Below, piece by piece: positions 1 through 8,767 of a stretch of 64,000 nt of DNA. Within the stretch, counting starts at the first letter, position 1. Each line of letters begins with the position of its first letter. The position numbers and the translations under genes were made by a program. The stretch is from Comamonadaceae bacterium (GTDB taxonomy: Bacteria > Pseudomonadota > Gammaproteobacteria > Burkholderiales > Burkholderiaceae_C), in the NCBI GenBank assembly GCA_027488735.1, contig JAIYBB010000011.1, forward strand, positions 1 to 64,000, written 5' to 3'. The notes beneath the pieces are model-generated. The model ran no database searches and had not been told where the DNA came from. It saw nothing but the letters and a program-made list of their open reading frames with translations.

Positions 1-417
1 AACCAGTTCCAGGGTTCGATCAAAAAGAATGGCCAAGCCTTGGGTAACGTGGTCGCAGCGCAGTTGACCTATTCAAACAATCTGGCACGCATTGAAACCA
101 TTCGCTCCGACGGAAAGATTGAAGGAGCCGATCCCACAGTGGCGAGCTTGACGGGCAACTTGGAGGTGCGTTTTGCGGATACGGAATTGATCGACGCTGC
201 AACCAACAACACCCCGCTGGAGTTGACCTTCAGCTATGTCATTGACGCAACCAAGAGCCTGACCTTCATCGCGCATGAGGTCTACCTGCCTAAGCCCAAG
301 CTCTCGATCTCTGGCCCCGGGGGTATTCAGGCCACCTTCGACTGGCAGGCTGCCAAGAACACCGCAGCCGGTCACATGCTGACCGTGCAACTCGTCAATG
401 ACGTGGTTGCGTACTGA
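1..417 (+). CDS. Phage major tail tube protein (5' end outside window)
   Basis: The reading frame is open from base 1 (N-Q-F-Q-G-S-I-K-K...) and ends at a TAC-TGA at 412-417, so the start lies upstream of the window; the internal TTG at 40 is not the true start. The 138 visible residues are rich in beta-forming segments (LTYSNNLARIETIRSDGKIEG, LEVRFADTELIDAAT, LELTFSYVIDA) and end in a typical tube-protein tail (AAGHMLTVQLVNDV). This matches what I know of the Phage_tube_2-type tail tube family, whose subunits polymerise into the inner tube of long-tailed phages. Its position directly before the frameshifted chaperone and the tape measure supports the call. Assignment is from pattern recognition and synteny, not from a search. 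Confidence 0.75.
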   Translation, partial: NQFQGSIKKNGQALGNVVAAQLTYSNNLARIETIRSDGKIEGADPTVASLTGNLEVRFADTELIDAATNNTPLELTFSYVIDATKSLTFIAHEVYLPKPKLSISGPGGIQATFDWQAAKNTAAGHMLTVQLVNDVVAY

Positions 418-432
418 ACTTAAAAGGCAAAC

Positions 433-783
433 ATGCTCAAACTCAATCTGAAACGTGAGCCGTATTGGCTCGACCTGGTTCAAGGCGTGCGCATCAAAGT
501 CAAGCCTGCGACCACTGCGCTGGTCATGGCAGCTCGCCATGCAGCGGCCCTTATCGATGGCAAAGACCACACGGCAGCCGGAGAGCGCACCGCCACCCTC
601 ATCACCGAGTTGGCCAAGGCTGCCATCTTGGCTTGGGAGGGGGTGGGTGACGACAAAGGCAAAGCCGCAGCCGTCACGCCGGACGGCATTGCTGCGCTCA
701 TGGAGCTGTGGCCAGTGGCCGATGCCTTCGAGCGTGAATACCTGGCCGCGCTCTATCTCTTGGACGCTGAAAAAAACGGCTGA
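433..783 (+). CDS. Phage tail assembly chaperone, short (G-like) product
   Basis: This is a 116-residue, alanine-rich helical protein that starts at an ATG preceded by AAAAGG. It lies between the tail tube and the tape measure, the standard place for the gpG/gpGT-type chaperone that coats the tape measure during tail assembly. The last codons (gaa aaa aac ggc tga) carry the slippery heptamer A AAA AAC, and the -1 frame continues open to 1100. That gives a short form that stops at 783 and a long form of about 222 residues. Sequence similarity to a named family is not obvious by eye; the function rests on position and the frameshift site. Confidence 0.7.
   Translation: MLKLNLKREPYWLDLVQGVRIKVKPATTALVMAARHAAALIDGKDHTAAGERTATLITELAKAAILAWEGVGDDKGKAAAVTPDGIAALMELWPVADAFEREYLAALYLLDAEKNG
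771..777 (+). other. Programmed -1 ribosomal frameshift site (A AAA AAC)
   Basis: In the zero frame the codons are gaA AAA AAC GGC TGA, so the heptamer fits X XXY YYZ and is followed two codons later by the zero-frame stop. The -1 frame is open from here to 1100. A AAA AAC is among the most slippery heptamers known in bacteria, and the gene is in the tail-chaperone position where such frameshifts are conserved. Confidence 0.75.
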
Positions 784-1100
784 AGGCCCGCACCGAATGG
801 CACTTCGGTGGCGGGGCCACGTACTGCGAGGCATGCGAGACGACCTGTCCTGAGTGTCCGTACCGGGTGAATTCACCTAGAACCGAAGAGGGCTGGCAGG
901 CCCTAGCGGTGCTCGATGTCTGTTCATCCCAAGTGCGCGCTGTTCAAGGCGCAGTGCTGGGCATGGACTTCAACGCGTGGATGTCTGCCAGCCAGGCATT
1001 GGATGCAGATCCCACTGCCATGACCCATTTATTCCCTGCCGTTGAGGCGGGCCTGACGCAAGCATTGAACAAACCATCTTCGGACAACCCACATGGCTGA
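777..1100 (+). CDS. -1 frameshift extension of the tail assembly chaperone (GT-like C-terminal part)
   Basis: After slippage at 771-777 translation would continue CGG CTG AAG GCC... without a stop to the TGA at 1098-1100, adding about 107 residues to the short chaperone. The extension begins with a cysteine cluster of the form C-x2-C-x3-C-x2-C (YCEACETTCPEC), which could bind zinc. A helical part resembling DUF1799-type tail chaperones follows (EEGWQALAVLD..., GMDFNAWM). A stand-alone start (GTG at 867) exists but has no good ribosome binding site, whereas fusion preserves the Cys cluster. The frame overlaps the tape measure start by 8 bases, as in many phages. Confidence 0.65.
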   Translation, partial: RLKARTEWHFGGGATYCEACETTCPECPYRVNSPRTEEGWQALAVLDVCSSQVRAVQGAVLGMDFNAWMSASQALDADPTAMTHLFPAVEAGLTQALNKPSSDNPHG

Positions 1101-3714
1101 ACGCAACCTTTCGATTCGACTGGCTGTCATTGACGGCGGCAAAGTCAAAGCCGAACTGGCAGACGTGGGCGAAGCCGGAGAGCGATCGCTTAAAAAGATT
1201 GAGTCAGCATCTCAGCCAGCCTCCAGTGGTCTGAAGTTGCTGTCGTCTGCTGCAAATGATGCCAAGTTTCAATTGCAGGCTGCGACTGATCGTCTCGGTA
1301 TGCTCGGATCGGTGCTCGGCAAACTGGGCCCTGCGGGTCTGATCGCCGGTGCCAGCATCGCAGTACTCGGTGTTGGCATGACAGCCCTGGTCATGCCGGT
1401 GGCCCGTGTTGGCGACGAGTTCTTCAAGCTCTCGCAAAAGACCGGCGTTTCGGTCGAAGCGCTCACCGCGCTTGACTATGCGGCCAAGCTGTCGGACGTC
1501 ACCACGGAGGGGCTGACCAAGGCGCTGCAAAAACTGTCAGTCGCCATGTTCGACGCCCAGGTCAATGGTCAAGAGGGTAGCGCCGCCTTGAAGGCCTTGG
1601 GTGTTTCGGTCACGGATGCGCATGGTCAAATCCGCCCGACCGAAGGCGTACTGCTCGACTTGGCCGAGAAATTTGCCCGGATGCCCGATGGTGCGGACAA
1701 GGCGGCATTGGCGGTCAAGCTCTTCGGCAAGGAAGGGCTGGCCATCATTCCATTCCTGAACCAGGGGCGAGAAGGTATTACGGCGCTCATGGAAGAGGCG
1801 CAGCGCCTGGGTCTCGTGATGTCCGAAGACGTGGCCCGTGCGTCAGAGGTCTTCAACGACAACCTAACTCGGCTGTCGGCTATTTTCGAAGGCGTGCAGC
1901 GCCAGATCGGCGCAGCGGTCATTCCGATCCTGGCGGACTTCACCGAACAGGTGATCCTGGCGCAGACCGAGACGGGTAGTTTTGGCAATGAGCTACAACG
2001 CATCACAGCCAATCGGGAGGCGACGCTCACCTTTCTCGAGTCCGTGGCATCGGGACTGGCCTTCGTTGCCGAGTCTGCGGTACTGTTGAAACGAGTCATT
2101 GCCCAGCCCTTCGACAGTCTATCGGTGGTCGGCAAAGACATCGAGACCTGGTTCAAGAGCGACATCTTGCGGTCGATGAAGACTATGGGCTACGACCCCA
2201 AGGTCATTGATGCGGAAATCGCCAAACTGCAAACAGCACGCGATGACTATGTCCGTGCCGCCAATGATCGGCTCTTCAGCATCAACCAAAACCCCGGCTA
2301 CGCCGACCGGGTCGCCAAGTTCTTTGATGAGCAGCGCCGCACGGTGCGAGTCATGGGCCAGAAGTTTGTGCTCGACACCGAAGCGCAAGCCAAGGAAGTT
2401 CAGGCGATCTACGACAAGTTTCTGCCCACGCTACCGCGCAAGCCGAGTCCCAGTTTGGATCTATCCGGTTTCGAAAAGCCCAAGCCGGCAGAAAAGCTCA
2501 ACGAAGGCGAAGCCTTCCTGAACCAGTTGCGCGCACGCCTGACGCGAGCACAAGAGGGCGAGGCCGCTGAACTGCGTGCCCGCGCGCTGCAGATTGAAGC
2601 CAAGGGCTACAAGGGTGTCTCGGTCGAAGCCGAAAAATACATCCAGGTCCTCGAAGCCATCGAGCGTCAGAAAGAGAAAGACAAAGCCTTCGAGGCCTAC
2701 GAAAAAGAAGAAGCTAACGCACGCAAGATTGTCGAGACCCTAATTGGCAGCAACCGCCAGCGCATCGAAGGCGTGCAGCTGCAGCGGGAAATGCTGGATC
2801 TGTCAGCCAGCGAACGTGCCGTTTTGCAGGCCCGCACCGAGATGGAAAAGTCTGCTGCTGCCGCGCGAAAGGAAGCCGGGCAGATCCTGGATGCCGCTCT
2901 GCGCACTCAGGCAATCGAGGCCATTAACGACGCCCTCGCGCGTCAGTTACCGATCATCGAAAGTCTGGTTCGTGCCAATGCCGATTACCAGCGTAGTGCT
3001 GAATTCGGTGCCAAATCGGCCTTGCGCACCTACATCGAGGATGCGACCAATGCTGCTAAACAGGCTGAGCGCGCGGTGACCGGCGCCTTCAAGTCCATGG
3101 AGGATGCGCTCACCCAGTTCGTGATGACCGGCAAGGTCGATTTCAACAGCCTGGCCAATTCCATCATCAGCGACCTGATCCGAATCCAGATTCAGCGAAC
3201 GATCACCTTGCCGCTGGCGAACTGGGCCATGAGCCTGTTCACGCCGGCGGCCAGTGCCGCACTGCCCTTGGGTTCGGGTGACCTGATGGGCGTGAATGCC
3301 AATGTTGCGCACAGCGGCGGTCTGCTCGGCGCCGATGGGCTGCCTTCGCGGCAGGTGGGCATGGGTGTGTTCGCCGGGGCGCGGCGGTTTCATACCGGTG
3401 GCTTGGTCTCAGGGGAAGTGCCCATCATCGCTCGCCAGGGCGAGGCGGTGTTCACGCCCGGTCAGCTACGCGCGCTGGGCGGTGCAGTCGCCGCCAAGCC
3501 CCAAGTCAATGTGGAAGTGAATGTGATTAACCGAGCCAGTGGTGTTGAAACCCGTGTCGAGCAGCAACAGCAGCCGGATGGCAGCACGCGGCTCGATGTG
3601 ATCGTCGAGCAGATGGAGGCGCGCATGGCCCGGTCGATTTCGCAGGGTTCTGGATTGGCCCCGACGCTGGAGCGCCGCTATGGGCTGAACCCGGCCGCAG
3701 GGGCCATGCGATGA
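1093..3714 (+). CDS. Phage tail tape measure protein
   Basis: This 873-residue protein is the largest gene of the tail module and lies directly after the chaperone. The N-terminal part (about 60-130) includes a Gly/Ala-rich hydrophobic stretch (LGPAGLIAGASIAVLGVGMTALVM) typical of the membrane-active segment of tape measures. The middle is long, charged and predicted coiled coil (LRARLTRAQEGEAAELRARALQIEAKGY, LDLSASERAVLQARTEMEKSAAAA). The C-terminus ends with GSGLAPTLERRYGLNPAAGAMR, a lambda gpH-like tail. Tape measures set tail length and enter the cell envelope on DNA injection. The ATG at 1093 overlaps the chaperone frame by 8 bases. Confidence 0.9.
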   Translation: MAERNLSIRLAVIDGGKVKAELADVGEAGERSLKKIESASQPASSGLKLLSSAANDAKFQLQAATDRLGMLGSVLGKLGPAGLIAGASIAVLGVGMTALVMPVARVGDEFFKLSQKTGVSVEALTALDYAAKLSDVTTEGLTKALQKLSVAMFDAQVNGQEGSAALKALGVSVTDAHGQIRPTEGVLLDLAEKFARMPDGADKAALAVKLFGKEGLAIIPFLNQGREGITALMEEAQRLGLVMSEDVARASEVFNDNLTRLSAIFEGVQRQIGAAVIPILADFTEQVILAQTETGSFGNELQRITANREATLTFLESVASGLAFVAESAVLLKRVIAQPFDSLSVVGKDIETWFKSDILRSMKTMGYDPKVIDAEIAKLQTARDDYVRAANDRLFSINQNPGYADRVAKFFDEQRRTVRVMGQKFVLDTEAQAKEVQAIYDKFLPTLPRKPSPSLDLSGFEKPKPAEKLNEGEAFLNQLRARLTRAQEGEAAELRARALQIEAKGYKGVSVEAEKYIQVLEAIERQKEKDKAFEAYEKEEANARKIVETLIGSNRQRIEGVQLQREMLDLSASERAVLQARTEMEKSAAAARKEAGQILDAALRTQAIEAINDALARQLPIIESLVRANADYQRSAEFGAKSALRTYIEDATNAAKQAERAVTGAFKSMEDALTQFVMTGKVDFNSLANSIISDLIRIQIQRTITLPLANWAMSLFTPAASAALPLGSGDLMGVNANVAHSGGLLGADGLPSRQVGMGVFAGARRFHTGGLVSGEVPIIARQGEAVFTPGQLRALGGAVAAKPQVNVEVNVINRASGVETRVEQQQQPDGSTRLDVIVEQMEARMARSISQGSGLAPTLERRYGLNPAAGAMR

Positions 3715-3724
3715 GGGTGCTTGA

Positions 3725-4213
3725 ATGAATATCACTTGGCCCAACACCCTGCCACTGCCCTTGGTCGATGGCTATGGTTTGACACCGCAAGAAGCAGTTT
3801 TGCGTACCGACATGGAGTCGGGCCCGGCGCGCCAGCGTCGACGCTTTCGTCAAACGCCCACGCGCATCACTGTGCGCTGGCTGTTCTCCGAAACCCAGTT
3901 CGCCCTGTTCGAGGCTTGGTACAAGTACCACGCCGACGAGGGTGGTCAGTGGTTCGAGATCACCTTGCTCGGTGGTCTCGGCCTCTTGCCTCATGAAGCC
4001 CGATTTACCCGCCAGTTCGAAGCCCAGTTGCGCTCGGCCCGGCGCTGGGACGTCAAGGGCGAACTGGAAATCCGCGAGCGGCCCACGCTCGATGAAGGCG
4101 CGCTCAACCTGCTGCTGGAGCTGGAAGCCCAAGACATCTTCACCATGGGCGGCGAATTGCATCAACTGGTGCACGGCACCTTGCCATTGCGCATGACTGG
4201 CCTGCCAACCTAA
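3725..4213 (+). CDS. Phage tail protein, gene following tape measure
   Basis: The protein has 162 residues. It opens with NITWPNTLPLPLVDGYGLTPQEAVLRTDMESGPARQRRRF, an arrangement I recognise from small conserved tail proteins encoded just downstream of tape measure genes in siphoviruses of proteobacteria. The body alternates aromatic and charged residues (FEAWYKYHADEGGQWFEITLLGG), suggesting a compact beta-rich structural protein, perhaps in the distal tail. There is no signal peptide or membrane segment. The ATG is preceded by GAGGG. Exact role unknown. Confidence 0.6.
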   Translation: MNITWPNTLPLPLVDGYGLTPQEAVLRTDMESGPARQRRRFRQTPTRITVRWLFSETQFALFEAWYKYHADEGGQWFEITLLGGLGLLPHEARFTRQFEAQLRSARRWDVKGELEIRERPTLDEGALNLLLELEAQDIFTMGGELHQLVHGTLPLRMTGLPT

Positions 4214-4233
4214 TTTTTTCCGGGAACATCTCT

Positions 4234-4872
4234 ATGAGTCTACAAACCGATCTGCACGATGCCGTCACGCGGGTGGCGGCCGACAGCGTGCTGCTACATG
4301 CCGTCGTGCATGGCAGTCCACTCGATACAGTGAGCACCGAAGGTGGTGCAGTTGTTACCGTGGCCAAGCTGCTGAATGATGCCGATGCCCGTATCAACGT
4401 TGCGGCCCAAGGCCTCCTCGCGCAGAGCCAGTCGGCCGCACAGGATGCGCTGATCTCTGCGGAGCTGGCCTCGACTGAAGCCGACCGCGCACAGTCTGCG
4501 GCCAGCCAAGGCGTCACCGAGACCAACGCCGTGCTGCAGTTAGTCCAGACCAGCGGAAATCAGATCCTGGGCGACGCGGAAAGCGTATTGCAGCAGGTCA
4601 TTGCACGGTTGCTGGCCGTTGGCCTGCCCGACACCTTGGCTGGCGCACAGGGCATGTTGCTCAAGGTCAAGGCCGATGAATCCGGCTACGAGCTGGTCAA
4701 TACCGCTGCCTTGCCCCGCTTTTATGGGTTTGTGCTCTCCAGCGATGGCTCGGAGTTGCTGCTCACCGAAGGGCGTGATGCCGATTTCCAAGCCAACGAC
4801 TTTCTGGCCTGGACCCTCGCCGAAGGTGTCAGTTTTGCCATCCATGACAACGCGCTGGAGGTGCAGCTATGA
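4234..4872 (+). CDS. Putative phage tail fibre-associated protein
   Basis: The protein has 212 residues. Residues about 1-110 are Ala/Ser/Thr/Asp-rich and look helical (AQSQSAAQDALISAELASTEADRAQSAASQ), like the collar/coiled-coil parts of tail fibres. The C-terminal third (LLKVKADESGYELVNTAA...) resembles the linker segment seen before receptor-binding domains in fibre proteins. The gene overlaps the first RCC1 protein by 4 bases (ATGA), suggesting translational coupling and a shared structure. No enzymatic motif is visible. Confidence 0.5.
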   Translation: MSLQTDLHDAVTRVAADSVLLHAVVHGSPLDTVSTEGGAVVTVAKLLNDADARINVAAQGLLAQSQSAAQDALISAELASTEADRAQSAASQGVTETNAVLQLVQTSGNQILGDAESVLQQVIARLLAVGLPDTLAGAQGMLLKVKADESGYELVNTAALPRFYGFVLSSDGSELLLTEGRDADFQANDFLAWTLAEGVSFAIHDNALEVQL

Positions 4873-6536
4873 ATCTTGATATCTCGGCGCTGGGGTATCG
4901 CTGGAAAGGCATTTATTCGCCCTACCTCAACTACCGTGATGGCGATGTGGTCCTCAAGGACGGCGGTGCCTGGGTCATTCGCCATGGCCAACCGCAGCCC
5001 TTTGCGCTCGGTCAGCAAGACGCAATTCTCAAAGGCCACTTACTGACCGGCGGCGTTTCCGTGGGCGGCATCGGCAGCATGGTCCTTCACTCCAATGGCA
5101 CCGATGGCGTGGAGTTTCGTTTCATGGCCGACCGCAACGGAACGATTTCGACCGCGCTCATGAACACGGACCGCGCCGCAGCGGACTACCACAGCTCGAA
5201 TTACTTTATGTCTGCTGTCATGAACGATGGCTCGGTCCGGGCATGGGGGCGTGCCATCTATGGTCAGCAAGGTACTGGCAATACCGGAGACATAGGCCGT
5301 ACCTTCCCAGCTCGAGTGGCGTTCCCACCCGGGACACCACGCATCGTGTCGGTGACGTGCCTGTGGGATGACACCTTCTTTATTGATGCCGAAGGCGGAC
5401 TCTGGCACGCCGGGGGCAATAGCGGCTATGCCTCACCGACGGCGAGCGCCAATCCGGTACCGAGACGCGTCAATGGGGCGGGCCAGTTGCCGGCCAATGC
5501 GGTGGTCAAACAGATGGTCACTGGCCATGACTGGTATGGCTACCGTATGTTGGCCTGCCTGGACGCACAAGGCCGTGTCTATGTTTGGGGCGCTAACCAA
5601 CAGGGAAGCCTGGGTCTCGGCCACACCTCTGTGGTGACCACGCCGCAACTTGTGCCATTCACTGCTGACACACCGATCAAGGCGGTGTTCCTGTCAGGCG
5701 GTACCTATGCCGCCAGCTACCTGATCGACACTGCCGGCAAGTTATGGGTCGCCGGGGAGTCCAATTCCTGCGGCTTCGGCAGCGACCAATACACCCATCG
5801 CCTCTGGATGCCCTGGGGCACGGAGAAGCGAGTCAAGAAAGTGTTCTGTTCCGAGTCCGATGCCCATTGGGTGACGGGCAGTCAGTATTACCGCAGCTAT
5901 GGCGTCCTTCTGGAGGATGGCGGGCTTTACCGTTGGGGCCACGACGAAGGACAGACCTCCGGTATCTGGGGCACTGGTTACACCGGCAGCATCTGGACCG
6001 GCCATCCTCTGTTCCCGTACAAGGTCCTCGACGGTGTGGCGGATGCCTATGCCATCTCTGGCGGCTATGGCCGCACGTTGGCACTGATGCAGGATGGCAC
6101 CGTGCGTCACACCGGCAACAACAACTATCACATCGGCGGAGGGTCAGATCGAACCACCTGGACCACCATTGGTGGTGACTTCCTGACCCAAGTCACCAAG
6201 CTACGCATGTATGGCAGCAGCTATGGGTCGTCGGCAATGGCGCTGCGAGCTGACGGCAAAGCGGTGGGCTGGGGCATGGGTGGCGCTGGGCAATGTGGCA
6301 ACGGCTATGCCGACTCGGGCAATTTGCCCAACCGCTTCGTCCTGATCGATCGGCCGATCGTGGATTTCTCGCGATCCGGAACGATGGGCTGCGGCGATGG
6401 CGGCGAACACCACAACGGTGCCTACCACTTCCTCACGGCCGACGGGCAGGTCATGTCCACCGGCCACGGTCAATACGGCCAGACGGGTGATGACGACAGC
6501 GACCATCGCTTCGCCCCGTCGCCCATCCTGTTCTGA
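4869..6536 (+). CDS. RCC1-repeat (beta-propeller) phage tail protein, first copy
   Basis: This 555-residue protein starts within the stop of the previous gene. Residues 1-60 (YRWKGIYSPYLNYRDGDVVLKDGGAWVI) look like a small carbohydrate-binding-like fibre domain. From about 100 onward there are repeats of the RCC1 type, each ending in a D-G-x-V/L-x-x-W/T-G signature (MNDGSVRAWGRAIYGQQGTGN, DAQGRVYVWGANQQGSLGLGH, RADGKAVGWGMGGAGQCGNG, TADGQVMSTGHGQYGQTGDDD). RCC1 repeats fold into a seven-bladed propeller. In phage tails they probably present a receptor-binding surface (inference). The next gene is a diverged tandem copy. Confidence 0.7.
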   Translation: MNLDISALGYRWKGIYSPYLNYRDGDVVLKDGGAWVIRHGQPQPFALGQQDAILKGHLLTGGVSVGGIGSMVLHSNGTDGVEFRFMADRNGTISTALMNTDRAAADYHSSNYFMSAVMNDGSVRAWGRAIYGQQGTGNTGDIGRTFPARVAFPPGTPRIVSVTCLWDDTFFIDAEGGLWHAGGNSGYASPTASANPVPRRVNGAGQLPANAVVKQMVTGHDWYGYRMLACLDAQGRVYVWGANQQGSLGLGHTSVVTTPQLVPFTADTPIKAVFLSGGTYAASYLIDTAGKLWVAGESNSCGFGSDQYTHRLWMPWGTEKRVKKVFCSESDAHWVTGSQYYRSYGVLLEDGGLYRWGHDEGQTSGIWGTGYTGSIWTGHPLFPYKVLDGVADAYAISGGYGRTLALMQDGTVRHTGNNNYHIGGGSDRTTWTTIGGDFLTQVTKLRMYGSSYGSSAMALRADGKAVGWGMGGAGQCGNGYADSGNLPNRFVLIDRPIVDFSRSGTMGCGDGGEHHNGAYHFLTADGQVMSTGHGQYGQTGDDDSDHRFAPSPILF

Positions 6537-6578
6537 ATCTACTGAATTTCATTTCCCTGTTTCTTGAAGGAGCGCTCC

Positions 6579-8225
6579 ATGGGAACCGTTTCTCTGGGCA
6601 AGATTGCCTTTACTTGGCGCGGCGCGTATGACGCCAGCGCCACTTATGCTCGCCAGGATGTGGTGGGCTACAACGGCGACAGCTTTATCTGCTTGGTGGA
6701 TACCACCACGGGCGTGACACCGAATGCCAATTCCCCGGCCTGGGATCTGTTTGCTCAGGGCACCCAAGGGGTCTCGAATCTGCCGGGCGAGGTCATCTAC
6801 TTCGATGGTAATCAGCTGGTGGCGTTGTCTGTCGGGCAGTCCGGGCAGGTGCTCACCATGGGGGCGCAAGGCGTACCAGTGTGGGCGACACCCGATGTGC
6901 GCTCGGGCACGAAGGCCCTCAAATTGCCAGAAAACTCCAGCAATACGCAGCCCCACAGTTACCGCCAGTTTGGTCTCATCATGACCGATGGCAGCATCCG
7001 CGCCTGGGGGCGTAACGCCAACTGGAAGCTGGGTGACGGCACCACCTATGCGCGCTCGTACCCGGCACGTACGGCGTTTCCGCCCGGGTTTCCGGGGGCG
7101 TCAAAGCTCTATTACAGCCAGGACACCAACGGCTACTGCATCGACAAGAATGGACAGTTGTGGGGTTGGGGCTATAACGGTTATGGCCAGTTGGGTACAG
7201 GCAACACGGCGAACCAGCCGGTGCCGGTCAACATGAGCGCCAATGCCAGCAATTCGATAGCCGGTAAAACCGTGATTCAGCTGGCACTGAATTGCGGCAC
7301 CGAGGGTTACAACAGCACCCTTGTGTTGTGCAGCGATGGCACGGTGCACGCCTGCGGCTACAACGGTTATGGGCAGCTCGGCTTGGGTGATACCAATCAG
7401 CGTAACAACTTCGTGCAGTTGCCGGTGCTCTCCGGCATCACGCAGGTGGCAGCTGGTCGCGAGCGCTACACCGCCTACTACGCGGTCAAGAACGACGGTA
7501 CCCTGTATTCGTGGGGGTACAACGGCAACGGCCAACTGGGCGATGGCACGACCAACCAAGCCAACGTCGCCATGCCGCGTGCCGGTGGGAGTCTCGCCGG
7601 TAAAGCACTCGTCAAGGTCTTTGGCGGCTACGTCCATGCTTTTGCGCTGGACAGCACCGGCGCCTTGCACGCCTGGGGCACTAACGACTACGGGCAACTG
7701 GGCAACGGCAACCTCGCCAACCAGTTCACCCCGGTACAGGCGGCTACCAACGTGGCTGATGTCTACGCCGGAAGCTACGACTACCCACTGACCTTTCTCA
7801 AGAAAACCGACAAGACCCTGTGGGCCTGTGGTGCTGGTGTGTATTGGGGCAATGCCAACGGCAGCAACAGCGGCAACTTCGTGCAAGTGCCGGTGGGCAA
7901 TACGGTGGTCAAGGCCGTGCATGGTGGTACCGGTTCCTACAACTATGGTGCTGCCTTGCTAGAAAACGGCACGGTCTACGCCTGGGGATACAACGGCAAT
8001 GGCGCGCTGGGACTGGGAGACGCCACCAACCGCAGCAGTGTGGAATTGGTGCGCATAGCGCAGCGCAGGGTAGTGGACATCTCGTCTTATGGGGCCAGCT
8101 CCGAGCAGGGCTTGGTGTTTCTGCTCGATGACGGTCAGGTGTTGGCCAGTGGTTATGCCGGTGAAGCGCAGTTGCCCGAGGACGACAGCGAAACCAGCTA
8201 CGTTCCTTATCCGGTGATCCTCTGA
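6579..8225 (+). CDS. RCC1-repeat (beta-propeller) phage tail protein, second copy
   Basis: The ATG at 6579 was chosen over the TTG at 6564 because GAAGGAG lies 6-12 bases before it; the product has 548 residues. The N-terminus (FTWRGAYDASATYARQDVVGYNGDSFICLV) is a CBM5/12-like fibre domain. The rest carries clear RCC1 blades with the motif W/C-G-Y-N-G-x-G-Q-L-G-x-G (around 7165, 7360, 7515, 7690 and 7985). The last residues (DDSETSYVPYPVIL) echo the end of the first copy (DDSDHRFAPSPILF), which argues for duplication. Likely receptor-binding or tail-tip decoration. Confidence 0.75.
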   Translation: MGTVSLGKIAFTWRGAYDASATYARQDVVGYNGDSFICLVDTTTGVTPNANSPAWDLFAQGTQGVSNLPGEVIYFDGNQLVALSVGQSGQVLTMGAQGVPVWATPDVRSGTKALKLPENSSNTQPHSYRQFGLIMTDGSIRAWGRNANWKLGDGTTYARSYPARTAFPPGFPGASKLYYSQDTNGYCIDKNGQLWGWGYNGYGQLGTGNTANQPVPVNMSANASNSIAGKTVIQLALNCGTEGYNSTLVLCSDGTVHACGYNGYGQLGLGDTNQRNNFVQLPVLSGITQVAAGRERYTAYYAVKNDGTLYSWGYNGNGQLGDGTTNQANVAMPRAGGSLAGKALVKVFGGYVHAFALDSTGALHAWGTNDYGQLGNGNLANQFTPVQAATNVADVYAGSYDYPLTFLKKTDKTLWACGAGVYWGNANGSNSGNFVQVPVGNTVVKAVHGGTGSYNYGAALLENGTVYAWGYNGNGALGLGDATNRSSVELVRIAQRRVVDISSYGASSEQGLVFLLDDGQVLASGYAGEAQLPEDDSETSYVPYPVIL

Positions 8226-8767
8226 TGCCGAACGCCGCATTGTCTGAGGCCATAAAGGAGGCCTACGCCAGCGCGCCATCGGAGCAGATCATCCTGCACA
8301 CCCTGGAACTGCGCCATCCCGCCTTCGTCGATGAGGTGGGTCAAACGGTCGCCATCCGCGTCGTGCGTGACATCAACGATCTGTGGGCACGGCTGGAATC
8401 GCAAGCGCCGTTGCAAGCCAGCGAGCGCGTGCAGTTCGTGGCTATGGGCTTTGAGCTGGATCTGCCGCCCGTCGACACCATGCCGGTGCCGGAAATCACA
8501 GTAACGCTAGACAACGTTTCGCGGGAGATCGTGCGCCACCTGGATGCGGCGGCCGAGTCGCAGTCGGTGATCGAAGTCACCTATCGGCCTTACCTGTCCA
8601 CCGATCTGGAAGGGCCGCAGATGGATCCGCCGATTCACCTGGTTCTGACGGAAGTGGAAGCCGACATTTTCCGGGTGACAGGTCGGGCGCGCATGCTCGA
8701 TGTGGGCAACAAGGCATTCCCCGGCATCAGCTACACCGCCAAGACCTTCCCAGGTCTGACGCGATGA
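8225..8767 (+). CDS. DUF1833-family phage tail protein
   Basis: The protein has 180 residues. The pattern ...TLELRHPAF...AIRVV, then FVAMGFELDLPPVDTMPVPEITVTLDNVSREIVRHLDAA and the closing V(E)ADIFRVTGRARMLDVGNKAFPGISYT is the DUF1833 signature. These proteins are encoded just before the NlpC/P60 peptidase in many siphophages and are thought to be part of the tail tip. The ATG overlaps the preceding stop (TGATG), so translation is probably coupled. Confidence 0.8.
   Translation: MPNAALSEAIKEAYASAPSEQIILHTLELRHPAFVDEVGQTVAIRVVRDINDLWARLESQAPLQASERVQFVAMGFELDLPPVDTMPVPEITVTLDNVSREIVRHLDAAAESQSVIEVTYRPYLSTDLEGPQMDPPIHLVLTEVEADIFRVTGRARMLDVGNKAFPGISYTAKTFPGLTR

Noticed and set aside
73..876. Long - strand ORF across the tail tube and chaperone genes
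   Set aside because: It mirrors well-supported + strand tail genes, has no recognisable domain, and runs antiparallel to the whole prophage module.
867..1100. Independent small gene starting at GTG 867
   Set aside because: The frame is open further upstream to the slippery site and no good ribosome binding site precedes 867, so it is better explained as the frameshift extension.
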